Shown here piece after piece: positions 1 through 8,294 of a stretch of 64,000 bases of DNA. The stretch's first letter is position 1. Every line of letters begins with the position of its first letter. The DNA is taken from assembly GCF_013149275.1 (NCBI RefSeq), contig NZ_JABGNA010000001.1:620001-684000 (forward strand). The letters are read 5' to 3'. Under the pieces are notes generated by a model that had not been told where the DNA came from, ran no database searches, and worked only from the letters and a program-made list of their open reading frames with translations. Both the position numbers and the translations under genes were made by a program. This stretch comes from Mucilaginibacter sp. SG564 (lineage in GTDB: Bacteria > Bacteroidota > Bacteroidia > Sphingobacteriales > Sphingobacteriaceae).

Positions 1-187
1 GATCGGCAGCCGAAAAAATGGTACCACCAAAAATGGCATTGTTATAGTTTTTATTCAGGATGCTCTTAGCGATCTTTACCTTAACACCCTTAAACCCCTT
101 ATCAAATTTTATCACCCAGATACGCTGAAAAAAAAGAGGGGGGTATAAACGCATCGCCCACTTTAACATTCGTTCAGATACCACCAT
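1..187 (-). CDS. DUF4442 family protein, partial (N-terminal 62 residues)
   Basis: Read on the minus strand from an ATG at 187 preceded by AGGG, this open frame runs off the left edge of the window. It encodes an N-terminus with the motifs MRLYPPLFFQRIW and NNAIFGGTIFSAAD. These resemble the start of DUF4442 proteins, a hotdog-fold group related to acyl-CoA thioesterases. No signal peptide or membrane segment is visible. An in-frame ATG at 169 is an alternative start. The biochemical role of DUF4442 proteins is not established, so only the family is called. The remaining part of the gene lies outside the window. Confidence 0.72.
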   Translation of the reverse strand, partial: MVVSERMLKWAMRLYPPLFFQRIWVIKFDKGFKGVKVKIAKSILNKNYNNAIFGGTIFSAAD

Positions 188-360
188 AGACCCTAAATAT
201 CTGAAAATTATAAGAAATTAATAGCATTTATAATGTAAAATTAGGGTTGTTCCTGGTATATAAATAGGGTGATAGATTTTTTAACTTAAACAAAATTGTT
301 GCTGTATGGTTAATAAGGTATTCTATATAAAATAGATAATTTATTCAAATACAGATAACT

Positions 361-561
361 ATGAAAAAGCAAATTTTACGTTTGGCACTTGTCGCGACGA
401 TGGTAGGTGCAATAGCAGCGGGTTGTAGTTCTTCAAAAACAGCCAGCGGATCAGATAGTACGAGCACCGACACTTCAAAAAAGATGGCCCCCGCAGCAAC
501 CGATACCACGGCAAAGCCCGATACTACTAAAAAAGACACCACAACAAAGCCTGTTCATTAA
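361..561 (+). CDS. Small secreted lipoprotein, Thr/Lys/Asp-rich
   Basis: A 66-residue protein with a lipoprotein signal peptide: a basic start (MKKQ), a hydrophobic stretch, and the lipobox AAGC with Cys21 as the lipidation site. After the Cys the mature part is low complexity, rich in Ser, Thr, Asp, Lys and Ala, with repeated DTT/KPDTTKK-like units. It has no recognisable domain. Small lipoproteins of this kind are common in Bacteroidota and are probably tethered to a membrane. The gene is followed directly by a strong hairpin terminator at 577-615, so it is probably monocistronic. No function is assigned. Confidence 0.8.
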   Translation: MKKQILRLALVATMVGAIAAGCSSSKTASGSDSTSTDTSKKMAPAATDTTAKPDTTKKDTTTKPVH

Positions 562-576
562 CACAGGTTACGTAAT

Positions 577-615
577 AAATAATTGCCGGATGAGAGCATC
601 ATCCGGCAATTATTT
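577..615. terminator. Bidirectional hairpin terminator
   Basis: A perfect 17-bp stem (577-593 paired with 599-615; core AATTGCCGGATGA) with a 5-nt loop lies between the lipoprotein gene on the plus strand and the convergent SDR gene on the minus strand. It has A/T runs on both flanks. It can terminate both transcripts. The SDR stop codon touches the right arm. Confidence 0.8.
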
Positions 616-1409
616 TAAAACGCGCTTTTGATCACGCCTCCATCGGTCCTCAGCAAAGCCCCGTTGGTTGCTGACGATAGCGGACTTGCTATATAAGCAA
701 CCATGTTGGCAATCTCATCCGGATCAAGAAAACGCTGAATGACAGATGTGCCGCGCATGTTTTTAAAAAACTCCTTCTCCATTTCGCCGGCAGTTAGTTT
801 TTTCTCCGCAGCAAGCTTGTCAATAAAACCACCAACGCCTTCTGAGCGGGTGGGGCCAGGTAAAATGGAATTTACCGTTACTCCTGTTCCTTTAGTTAGC
901 TCGGCCAGGCCACGTGCTACGGCTACCTGCGCGGTTTTGGTCATGCCGTAATGGATCATTTCTTCGGGAATTTGTATAGCCGACTCGCTGGAGATGAAAA
1001 TAATGCGACCCCAGTTTTTTTGGAGCATCTTGTCAAAATATGCCCTGGAAAACCTGATACCGCTCAATACATTTACTTCATAAAATTTCAGCCAGTCCTC
1101 ATCAGGAATATCCTGGAATGCCTTGGGTTCAAAAGTCGCTACATTATTAACCAGTATGTCAACATCAGGCAGGCTGTTTATCATACGGTCAATGTCACTT
1201 TTACTGGCCACATCGCCGGTTAAGCCATAAACATCCTGGCTGCCGCTTTCTTTTTTGATCTGCTCTACCGCGGTTTTAACACGCTCATCGGTACGGCCAT
1301 TTACATATACTTTTACGCCTTCGGCAGCCAGTGATTTAGCTATGGCATAACCAATGCCGGCGGTTGAACCGGTTACCAGCGCCACTTTATTTTTCAATTG
1401 AAGATCCAT
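615..1409 (-). CDS. SDR family oxidoreductase
   Basis: A 264-residue classical short-chain dehydrogenase/reductase. The NAD(P)-binding motif TGSTAGIG lies near residue 12, the NNVA variant of the NNAG motif is at mid-protein, and the catalytic Ser and YGMTK (Tyr-x-x-x-Lys) follow. The C-terminus has a typical RTDGG turn. The frame is open upstream to 1619, but that 70-residue extension is unlike the family. The ATG at 1409 starts MDLQLKNKVALVTG and has AGAAAGAA upstream, so it was chosen. The substrate cannot be told. The gene is divergent from a quinone-oxidoreductase-like gene, and a TetR-type dyad lies between them, which suggests joint control, perhaps by an electrophile or quinone. Confidence 0.88.
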   Translation of the reverse strand: MDLQLKNKVALVTGSTAGIGYAIAKSLAAEGVKVYVNGRTDERVKTAVEQIKKESGSQDVYGLTGDVASKSDIDRMINSLPDVDILVNNVATFEPKAFQDIPDEDWLKFYEVNVLSGIRFSRAYFDKMLQKNWGRIIFISSESAIQIPEEMIHYGMTKTAQVAVARGLAELTKGTGVTVNSILPGPTRSEGVGGFIDKLAAEKKLTAGEMEKEFFKNMRGTSVIQRFLDPDEIANMVAYIASPLSSATNGALLRTDGGVIKSAF

Positions 1410-1534
1410 ATTCTTTCTATAATTAAGTTGATGATTAAAAGTACCAATGTTTTGTCGGCATATATCATTACAAACAAAAGATGGAATGGTGCTGACAAAA
1501 TGGAAATTTAAAAGTGTGACAATCCAATTATAAT

Positions 1535-1558
1535 AAATTATACCAATCGGTATAATTT
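1535..1558. promoter_or_regulatory. Palindromic operator, TetR-like
   Basis: A perfect inverted repeat of two 10-bp half-sites around a 4-bp spacer (core TATACCAATCGGTATA) sits between the divergent SDR gene and the MDR reductase gene. The size and the ACC-N4-GGT core fit TetR/AcrR-family operators. No TetR gene is in the window, so the regulator is inferred. Confidence 0.55.
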
Positions 1559-1604
1559 TGCTTCGATGAATGATCGGCTGATCATTTGAACAACGAAAAC
1601 TAAC

Positions 1605-2597
1605 ATGAAAGCAATTCAATTTAAAGAATACGGAGCATATGAAACCCTTAAAGTAGTCGACCTTGATATCCCGGAACTACAGGAGGGGCAATTATTGGTT
1701 AAAATAAATGTAGCCGCGGTGAACCCAGTAGATAATACTATCAGAAAAGGTTTAATACCGCAGGCAAAAAAGCCGCCTATGATTTTGGGCAACGAGGCCG
1801 CCGGGGTAGTGGTACATGGTAACAGCGAGTTTGCGGAGGGGACAAGGGTGATCATATCACCATTTGCACCCGATGGTTCGATAAGAGGCATCTCAAGCAA
1901 CGGAACCTGGCAAGAGTATCTGGCTTTATACCCGCAGGAACTGATTAAAACGCCCGATCATGTATCTGATGAAGAAGCCGCCACCTTTCCGGTTGCGTTT
2001 TTTTCGGCACAGGCCAGCTTAAATAAAGGTGATTTTACCAACAACAAAAGTGTATTGGCATTAGGCGCGGGTGGCTCTGTTGGTAACGCCACTATTCAAC
2101 TGGCATTAGCTTATGGCTCGCCTTTGGTTATCACTACTGCAGGCTCAACTCAAAAAGCCGAAGCCGCCCGGTCAGCGGGTATCGAAAATGTTATTGATCT
2201 TTCCAAAGAATCCATCAGCGATGGTGTATTAAGAATAACCGAAGGGAAAGGGGTAGACCTGGTGGTTGACAGTATCGGTGGAGATTTAACCGGTCAGGCC
2301 ATTCATTCGCTGGCCCGTAATGGTATACTGGTTACCATTGGCTACTCGGCGGGTGTGCAATTCACAGCCAACATAACCGATTTTGTATGGAAGGGTTTAC
2401 AAATGAGGGGGCAAAGCCTTGCTGGATGGTTTAATGCCGAAGAACAAAAACAGGTATGGGATCAGTTGCTGCCATTATTAGCGCAGAAAAAAATAAAACC
2501 CATAGTGGCCAAAGTATTTGATATTGCCGATGCTGCCGAAGCACAACGTTATTTAATTGAAGACAGGCCTTTTGGTAAGGTACTGATCCGGTTTTAA
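1605..2597 (+). CDS. NADPH:quinone reductase-like medium-chain oxidoreductase
   Basis: A 330-residue MDR-superfamily protein without the structural-zinc cysteines, as in the quinone oxidoreductase/zeta-crystallin branch. The N-terminal GroES-like domain carries AAVNPVDNTIRKG. The Rossmann domain has ALGAGGSVGNA as nucleotide-binding loop, and KGVDLVVDSIGG follows. It ends with FGKVLIRF, typical of the family. It probably reduces quinones or alpha,beta-unsaturated carbonyls with NADPH in the cytoplasm. It is divergent from the SDR gene across the TetR-like dyad at 1535-1558, 47 bp upstream of its ATG. The exact substrate is unknown. Confidence 0.88.
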   Translation: MKAIQFKEYGAYETLKVVDLDIPELQEGQLLVKINVAAVNPVDNTIRKGLIPQAKKPPMILGNEAAGVVVHGNSEFAEGTRVIISPFAPDGSIRGISSNGTWQEYLALYPQELIKTPDHVSDEEAATFPVAFFSAQASLNKGDFTNNKSVLALGAGGSVGNATIQLALAYGSPLVITTAGSTQKAEAARSAGIENVIDLSKESISDGVLRITEGKGVDLVVDSIGGDLTGQAIHSLARNGILVTIGYSAGVQFTANITDFVWKGLQMRGQSLAGWFNAEEQKQVWDQLLPLLAQKKIKPIVAKVFDIADAAEAQRYLIEDRPFGKVLIRF

Positions 2598-2640
2598 AAG
2601 AGCTTGTTAGTTAATAACAAGGTGTTTTGATAGGAGAAGG

Positions 2641-2670
2641 GGGGAGCTTTATTTATATAGAGCGCTCCCC
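2641..2670 (+). terminator. Hairpin, probable terminator
   Basis: GGGGAGC (2641-2647) pairs with GCTCCCC (2664-2670) downstream of the quinone reductase gene, followed by TTGCTTATTA. The T-tract is short, so termination is likely but not certain. Confidence 0.5.
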
Positions 2671-2691
2671 TTGCTTATTATGGGTGATCAT

Positions 2692-2701
2692 CAAACGTTT
2701 G
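2692..2701. promoter_or_regulatory. CAAACGTTTG palindrome, LacI-type operator candidate (copy 1)
   Basis: The 10-bp palindrome lies 62 bp before the ATG of the GH89 gene. The same word recurs at 5003-5012 and 5166-5187. An even-length palindrome with a central CG is typical of LacI/PurR-family operators, which often control sugar-use genes. Confidence 0.5.
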
Positions 2702-2763
2702 TGTAGAGAAATTTGATCAAAATATGAGCCGCTTACTCATCAGGATGATATCTTCATGCAATT

Positions 2764-4905
2764 ATGAAGAAGATATTTACCCTAATGATAGCCTGTATGG
2801 CGTTTAGCTTGCCCCATGCCCAGGAATACAGCCAGGTTCAGCAACTCATCAATAGGCAGTTCCCTTTTTTAAAAGGAAAAGTCCAGTTCCGGAAAACAAC
2901 CATAAAGGATAAGGGAGATACCTTTCGGCTTTATCAGCATGGTAGGTCATTGGTTATCGAGGCCAGTACGGTGTCGGCGGCGGCCTACGGGGTAAATTAT
3001 TATCTGAAAAATTATGCCCACATGTCGCTTTCTCATTATGGCGATAATGTAAGAGCGATAACACAGCTACCTGCAGTTACAGATACTGTCAGCGTAAATA
3101 CACCTTTTCAGATCCGTTACGCCTTAAATTATTGCACCTATAATTATACGTACAGCTTTTATAACTGGAATGATTGGGAACGGGAGCTGGATTGGATGGC
3201 CCTCAACGGTATAAACACTATGCTGGCTCCCATAGGCACCGAAAAAATATGGCAAAAAATGCTGACTAGTCTGGGTTATACGGATAGCGAGATTCGCGCT
3301 TATATCCCGGGCCCGGGTTTTAATGCATGGTGGCTGATGGGTAATATGGAAGGCTGGGGTGGGCCGGTGAGCGATGGTATGATTAACAAATGGGGGCTTC
3401 TTCAGCAAAAAATAATAAAACGAATGAAAGAACTGGGTATCCAACCGGTATTGCAGGCATTCACCGGGCTGGTGCCGGATAACCTGGCTGTAAAATACCC
3501 TAAAGCTAAAATTGTAAGGCAGGGAAAATGGGCGGGTGGCTTTCAGCGTCCGGCGTTTCTGGCCCCTTCAGATAGCTTGTTCATAAAAATGGCCCGTCAG
3601 TATTATACTGAAATGCAAACATTGTATGGTAAGGACATCCAGTATTTTGGCGGCGATCTGTTTCATGAGGGTGGCAAAGCAACGGGCATTGATGTTCCGG
3701 AGGCGGCTGGCGATATTCAAAAGATCATGCAGCAATATTATCCCGGCAGCATCTGGGTTTTACAGGGTTGGCAGGACAATCCCCGCAAAGAGCTGTTAGC
3801 GGGACTCAAAAAGGAAAATGTGCTGATCCTGGATTTAAAAGGAGAAGAGTTTAACGAATGGGAAAGCCGGAATGGTTTTGAGGGGACACCTTACATATGG
3901 GGCTCGGTAAATGACTGGGGCGGTAAGATCACCATGATAGGTGATCTGAAGCGATTGGTTACTGAACCTCAGCGGGCATACCGATCGCCGCAGGGTAAAT
4001 GGATGAAAGGGATCGGTATTATCCCTGAATCAATCACTGCTAATCCTGTTGCTTTTGACCTGGCCTTGCAAACGGCCTGGTCTGAACCTGGAGCCGATAT
4101 GGATAATGTGATCAAAAGGTATATCTCGTACCGTTACGGGGCCTATAATAAGGACGTTTATGAGGGCTGGAAACTATTATTAAATTCTTTGTACGGTGTA
4201 CCCGATTCCAAAGGCGCAGAAGCTATATTTTGCGCCCGGCCCTCTGAAAATGTGACCAACACATCCACATGGGGATCCGATTCCACGCAGTACGATGCTC
4301 AGAAACCGGTGCAGGCATTGCGGCTTTTCCGCAAAGCTGCTGTACAATTTCAAGGCTCGGTTACTTTTAAGGTTGATATGGTTGATCTGGCCAGGCAGGT
4401 GATGTCAAACCAGGGCCGGGTGGTTTATGTTGATTGTATGAAAGCCTATAAGGCAAAAGATATTAAGGCTTATCAAAAATGGAGAGATCTGTTTCTGCAA
4501 ATGATACGCTTGCAAAACGAGTTATTAAATACCGAACCCAATTTTATGCTGGGTACATGGCTGAAGCAGGCCAGAGCCTTTGGTATTACCCCAGATGATA
4601 AAAAACTTTGCGAGTGGAATGCCAGGGCACAAATAACCTATTGGGGGCCGGATTATAACCCAAAGACCGACCTGCACGAATACGCCAATAAAGAGTGGGG
4701 TGGTATGCTGGGTAGTTTTTACCTGCATCGCTGGCAAATGTTTTTCAACGAACTGGATAGCCGGCTTAAAGGGCAACGCTCAAAAACAGTTGACTATTTT
4801 ACTGTTGAAAAAAACTGGGCCAGGCAGCAAAACGCTTATCCAACTAAAGGAACCGGCAATTTTTTAACCGAAGCTGACCGGGTGATAAAATTGATTAGTC
4901 AATAA
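2764..4905 (+). CDS. Secreted alpha-N-acetylglucosaminidase, GH89 (NAGLU-like)
   Basis: A 713-residue protein with a signal peptide ending near HAQ (residue 20). It follows the layout of family GH89: an N-terminal small domain, a catalytic barrel beginning around residue 120 (ALNYCTYNYT, WERELDWMALNGIN), and a C-terminal helical domain. Glu302 in GGDLFHEGG and Glu422 in GIIPESI occupy the positions expected for the two catalytic carboxylates of human NAGLU and Clostridium GH89. The enzyme would release terminal alpha-linked GlcNAc, as found in heparan sulfate or gastric-type mucin glycans, outside the cytoplasm. No SusC/SusD pair is next to it. CAAACGTTTG palindromes flank the gene, so LacI-type control is inferred. 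Confidence 0.92.
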   Translation: MKKIFTLMIACMAFSLPHAQEYSQVQQLINRQFPFLKGKVQFRKTTIKDKGDTFRLYQHGRSLVIEASTVSAAAYGVNYYLKNYAHMSLSHYGDNVRAITQLPAVTDTVSVNTPFQIRYALNYCTYNYTYSFYNWNDWERELDWMALNGINTMLAPIGTEKIWQKMLTSLGYTDSEIRAYIPGPGFNAWWLMGNMEGWGGPVSDGMINKWGLLQQKIIKRMKELGIQPVLQAFTGLVPDNLAVKYPKAKIVRQGKWAGGFQRPAFLAPSDSLFIKMARQYYTEMQTLYGKDIQYFGGDLFHEGGKATGIDVPEAAGDIQKIMQQYYPGSIWVLQGWQDNPRKELLAGLKKENVLILDLKGEEFNEWESRNGFEGTPYIWGSVNDWGGKITMIGDLKRLVTEPQRAYRSPQGKWMKGIGIIPESITANPVAFDLALQTAWSEPGADMDNVIKRYISYRYGAYNKDVYEGWKLLLNSLYGVPDSKGAEAIFCARPSENVTNTSTWGSDSTQYDAQKPVQALRLFRKAAVQFQGSVTFKVDMVDLARQVMSNQGRVVYVDCMKAYKAKDIKAYQKWRDLFLQMIRLQNELLNTEPNFMLGTWLKQARAFGITPDDKKLCEWNARAQITYWGPDYNPKTDLHEYANKEWGGMLGSFYLHRWQMFFNELDSRLKGQRSKTVDYFTVEKNWARQQNAYPTKGTGNFLTEADRVIKLISQ

Positions 4906-5002
4906 TAAGTTATTTTATTAGAGAAGAAAGGCGTTTTATGTATATAAAGCCCCTTTCTTATGTATTAAAACTATTATAATATAGTTTGTTTTTTATGGAT
5001 AG

Positions 5003-5012
5003 CAAACGTTTG
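5003..5012. promoter_or_regulatory. CAAACGTTTG palindrome, LacI-type operator candidate (copy 2)
   Basis: The second copy of the 10-bp palindrome, about 100 bp downstream of the GH89 stop. A paired site downstream of a gene could support DNA looping by a tetrameric LacI-type repressor. Otherwise it belongs to the next promoter. Confidence 0.45.
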
Positions 5013-5165
5013 TGTGCTATTTTTTGCCGATAATGCTATATGATGAAACTTATGTTATTTATAAGTTTATTATTAATGGATTATATTCTGTAAATAATGA
5101 ATGTTTAGTGTGTATTTAAACTCAGTTAAATAAAATTAAATTTACTTTCCCGTCAATTAAAAGGT

Positions 5166-5187
5166 TTAACACAAACGTTTGTGTTAA
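5166..5187. promoter_or_regulatory. 22-bp perfect palindrome, LacI-type operator candidate (copy 3)
   Basis: A perfect 22-bp palindrome centred on CAAACGTTTG with TTAACA/TGTTAA flanks. It lies 254 bp before the metallopeptidase ATG and is the longest of the three copies, so it may be the main operator. The regulator is not in the window. Confidence 0.6.
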
Positions 5188-5441
5188 GATTAGAAATGTT
5201 TCCCGAACATTTAATATTTATCTTGTTGACACAAGCCAATAAATAACTGAATATTAATTAATTGTAATGATGTGTCGAAAGCATGCTTTTGCTTTCAGAT
5301 GCTGAATTTGATCGGGCGCTAAGGCTCGGTTCCTGGTGAGGTATGTGGTGGGTTTTAGGTATCCATTGGTTTGTAGGGTCGCGCCTTTCTATAATAATAT
5401 CTATCAAATAATAACAAACCAATTAAATTACCACAATCACT

Positions 5442-7058
5442 ATGAAAATGAGGTTAAACAAATTCACAACAATTGTATTATTATGTGGGGTTGCCCTGGC
5501 ATGCTCCTGCAAAAAAGACCTGGTTAGTAAATCACCAAACGAAGCAAACAAGACGGGATCCAACACACAACCCAGAGTGGTAAGCGGCGATTATTCGTCG
5601 GAGAATGCTTACAGTTTGAATGTAGTTTATTTTGTGCCATCAGACCGTACAGCGATCAACGGTTACCAGACCCGTTTGAGTAAATTATTGCGCTGGGGGC
5701 AGGAGTTTTACCGTTCAAACATGATCCGTAATGGTTATAACTCCACATTCGGGTTGTTTGTAAAAACAGCCGATACCTCATCTGTTCGTATTGTAATTAT
5801 CAACGGGCAAAGTCCGGCGAGTTCCTATACCTATAGTAATAAAGGTACGGTGGAACAGGAGATCAATAGTTATTTTACAGCTAACCCAAGCCTCAAAGCA
5901 AGCGATCATTACCTGGTTATTATGCCGGTGCCGGATATTAATGCTGCCGATGTACCTTTTTACGGAACCGGCAGATTTTGCTATGCACTGGATTACGCCA
6001 AATTTGACATCCAGTATATGGGCCAGGCTACAACTGACGGCAACCTGCTTACCAAGTGGTTTGGTGGTATGATGCACGAATTGGGTCATGGTCTAAACCT
6101 GCCACACTCGCACGAAACAAATACAGAGCATTCAACTTTGGGTACCAACCTGATGGGCTCTGGAAATTATACACTGGGTTCGGCACCAACATTTATAAAC
6201 CGGGCAGGTAGTGCCATCCTGAATAATTGCCAGGTATTCTCAAAAACGGTAAAAACATTTTACAATACATCATCGGCATCACTCACATCGTTGAACGGAA
6301 GCGTTAGCAATGGCAATTTTATAGTTTCCGGAACGTTTACAACTACCGATGTTATAACCGCGGTAAATGTTTACCAGGATCCCGGACCTGCCTATGGTGA
6401 GCCCAATAATAATTACGATGCAGTAGCCTGGTCGGTTAATCCAACTGGAAATTCATTTACGGTATCCATGCCTATTTCAGAGCTGCAGAAAACTACCGGC
6501 GACTATGAGTTGTTTATATCCCTCATCATGGGTAATGGCAACAGGAGCACAGTTGGCTATTTATATACTTTTGCCAATAATCTTCCCGTGATCAATTTTA
6601 ATTTTGATCAGACAACTGCTCTGACCGATGGTGTATACGAGCTGAAAGCCGCTTGTGCACCAGGACGCAACCTGGACGTAACCGGCAGCGGCACCGCCGA
6701 TGGTACCAATGTGGCGGTTTATACCGATGGCAATACCAACAACCAACGCTGGCAGGTAACCAGCCAGGGTAATGGCTATTATAAGTTGGCTCCGCAAAAT
6801 GCTCCCGGCAAAGTGCTTAATGTTACAGGTGGTGGTACTGCATCAGGTACCAATGTAGATATTTCCAGCGATGTGAGTTCCAACGCGCAGAAATGGAAAG
6901 TAGTGAGTGTGGGCTCGGGTTATTATAAACTACAGCCGGCCAATGCGCCAACACTATGTTTGGATGTTACCAGCGGAACCGATGCCAATAACAATGTCGA
7001 GATTTATACAGATAACGGGGGTGGCGCGCAACAATGGCGGTTTGAAAAGATTAATTAG
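5442..7058 (+). CDS. Lipoprotein zinc metallopeptidase with C-terminal ricin-type lectin domain
   Basis: A 538-residue protein. The N-terminus is a lipoprotein signal with Cys followed by KKD, typical of Bacteroidota lipoproteins. The middle holds HELGHGLNLPH near residue 212, an HExxHxxxxxH zinc site as in metzincin-like peptidases, with NLMGSGNY downstream as a possible Met-turn. An Ig-like stretch follows (about 280-385). Residues 400-538 form three beta-trefoil repeats with QRW, QKW and QQW motifs (ricin B / CBM13-like), which would bind sugars. It probably attacks glycoproteins at the cell surface. Its neighbour GH89 and the shared palindromes suggest joint use on host-type or mucin-like glycans. 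The peptidase family is not certain. Confidence 0.85.
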   Translation: MKMRLNKFTTIVLLCGVALACSCKKDLVSKSPNEANKTGSNTQPRVVSGDYSSENAYSLNVVYFVPSDRTAINGYQTRLSKLLRWGQEFYRSNMIRNGYNSTFGLFVKTADTSSVRIVIINGQSPASSYTYSNKGTVEQEINSYFTANPSLKASDHYLVIMPVPDINAADVPFYGTGRFCYALDYAKFDIQYMGQATTDGNLLTKWFGGMMHELGHGLNLPHSHETNTEHSTLGTNLMGSGNYTLGSAPTFINRAGSAILNNCQVFSKTVKTFYNTSSASLTSLNGSVSNGNFIVSGTFTTTDVITAVNVYQDPGPAYGEPNNNYDAVAWSVNPTGNSFTVSMPISELQKTTGDYELFISLIMGNGNRSTVGYLYTFANNLPVINFNFDQTTALTDGVYELKAACAPGRNLDVTGSGTADGTNVAVYTDGNTNNQRWQVTSQGNGYYKLAPQNAPGKVLNVTGGGTASGTNVDISSDVSSNAQKWKVVSVGSGYYKLQPANAPTLCLDVTSGTDANNNVEIYTDNGGGAQQWRFEKIN

Positions 7059-7078
7059 AATTATTATTTAATATTGCA

Positions 7079-7114
7079 AAAAAGGCGTATCTTAATACAG
7101 AAATACGCCTTTTT
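7079..7114 (+). terminator. Rho-independent terminator
   Basis: AAAAAGGCGTAT pairs with ATACGCCTTTTT (stem 7079-7090 / 7103-7114) 20 bp after the metallopeptidase stop, with A and T runs built into the stem. Confidence 0.85.
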
Positions 7115-7207
7115 GCACTTTAAAAAGTGTAATGTCTTGCGCCTGCAGACAAAACAAATTAAACCAATTGAATGTAATGCTGTCGTACTGTATAAATATC
7201 CTGTAAG

Positions 7208-7723
7208 ATGAAAAAAATAATTTTTGCCGCAGCTTTATTAGTAAACTGCTTCGTATTCAAAATAGCCAGTGCTCAAATTAATGTGAGTTTAGGCATAAAC
7301 ATTGGTAGTCAGCCAGAATGGGGGCCAGTTGGTTATGATCATGCCGAATACTATTACATGCCCGATATTGATGCTTATTACTCGGTTCCAACGCACCAAT
7401 ATATTTATTATCAAAATAATGCATGGGTACGTACGGTAACATTACCGGTAAGGTATCGCAACTACGATGTGTACCGGGGGTATAAAGTGGTGATCAATGA
7501 CCGGGATCCATGGTTGAGGAACAATATTTACAGGACCAGGTATGCCGGTTATCGTGGCAGACGCGATCAGGTGATCATCCGTGATAGCAAAGAAGAGAAA
7601 TATCGTAATCATTGGGATAACGGTAAACACAAAGGCTGGTATAAAAAAGATAAAGGTTGGAAAAAAGACCGTGACGATGACAGAGGTCATGGTCATGATA
7701 AACATCATGGACATGATGATTAA
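7208..7723 (+). CDS. Secreted protein with Tyr-rich core and His/Asp/Lys-rich tail
   Basis: A 171-residue protein with a Sec signal peptide ending near ASAQ (residue 23). The mature N-terminal half is rich in Tyr (DHAEYYYMPDIDAYYSV, QYIYYQNNAWV) and resembles small exported proteins that are common in Bacteroidota but uncharacterised. The last 45 residues are highly charged, Lys-rich then His/Asp-rich (GHGHDKHHGHDD), which could bind metal ions. It has its own terminators downstream and no operon partner. It is not assigned to a named family. Confidence 0.75.
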   Translation: MKKIIFAAALLVNCFVFKIASAQINVSLGINIGSQPEWGPVGYDHAEYYYMPDIDAYYSVPTHQYIYYQNNAWVRTVTLPVRYRNYDVYRGYKVVINDRDPWLRNNIYRTRYAGYRGRRDQVIIRDSKEEKYRNHWDNGKHKGWYKKDKGWKKDRDDDRGHGHDKHHGHDD

Positions 7724-7746
7724 AATTATTGATGAAATTTTTTAAC

Positions 7747-7778
7747 AAAAAAGCCTGAAATAACTTCAGGCTTTTTTT
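7747..7778 (+). terminator. Rho-independent terminator
   Basis: AAAAAAGCCTGAA pairs with TTCAGGCTTTTTT around a 5-nt loop (stem 7747-7759 / 7765-7777), 24 bp after the stop of the His/Asp-rich protein gene. Confidence 0.88.
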
Positions 7779-7791
7779 GTGAGATATCGAA

Positions 7792-7828
7792 GGGCTTTTG
7801 TCAGTATGACGAAAGCCTTTTTTTTGTA
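7792..7828 (+). terminator. Second, tandem terminator hairpin
   Basis: GGCTTTTGTCA pairs with TGACGAAAGCC (one G-T pair), followed by a run of T. It directly follows the first terminator and probably backs it up. Confidence 0.7.
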
Positions 7829-8294
7829 TGTGGTTTTGAATTCAAAATGTTCCGCGCAGAAGGTGCCGGTATTACTTTTCATTATAAATCTGCCTGGGTT
7901 TATATATGTGTTTTTGATATTATAATACCTGTAGGTAATAACGCGTATTGTAGATCATGTACCTTATAAAGTAATTTATATTATTAAAATGACTGGTTTA
8001 TAATCGATTAAATGAATTAATTTTTATTTATGTCAATAAAATTTCTTCATGAGAAAGTAAAGTTCATTATTTATTAATCTAAAAGAAATACAAAATCTCT
8101 TGACTTTATATAAAAATATCCTACATTGCGCTTATTATTTACCTAATAAAACGTTTTATTAAGTTATTATAGGATAATATATTCCTACTTATTTGTTTAT
8201 GGCACTGAAAAATAGCCATATGGAATAGTATTGCCTAATAAATAATGAACTAAAAGCTTATAAAAACCAATTTATCTAACCAAACATTAAAAAC
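7829..8294. other. AT-rich promoter region of the aminotransferase operon
   Basis: A 466-bp non-coding stretch, strongly AT-rich, with one clear element, the 18-bp palindrome at 8144-8161. No ORF with protein-like features was seen. The upstream half holds nothing recognisable. Confidence 0.6.
8144..8161. promoter_or_regulatory. 18-bp perfect palindrome, operator candidate
   Basis: TAATAAAACGTTTTATTA is fully self-complementary and lies 133 bp upstream of the aminotransferase ATG. It shares the AAACGTTT centre with the palindromes around the GH89 gene but has different flanks, so a different LacI-family regulator is likely. Confidence 0.55.

Larger units (their letters stand above)
4906..5441. 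other. Intergenic region with two operator palindromes
   Basis: A 536-bp gap between the GH89 gene and the metallopeptidase gene. It is AT-rich up to about 5275 and contains the palindromes at 5003-5012 and 5166-5187. From about 5275 to 5400 it becomes G-rich and may be a long 5' leader of the next gene. No convincing ORF was found; the short frame at 5336-5527 overlaps the real gene and shows no protein-like features. Confidence 0.6.

Noticed and set aside
1410..1619. A 70-residue N-terminal extension of the SDR protein
   Set aside because: It has no SDR-like sequence, overlaps the divergent promoter with the TetR-like dyad, and the ATG at 1409 has an AG-rich ribosome binding site.
5336..5527. 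A 63-codon plus-strand frame before the metallopeptidase
   Set aside because: It overlaps the real lipoprotein start in another frame and lacks a ribosome binding site or any recognised motif.
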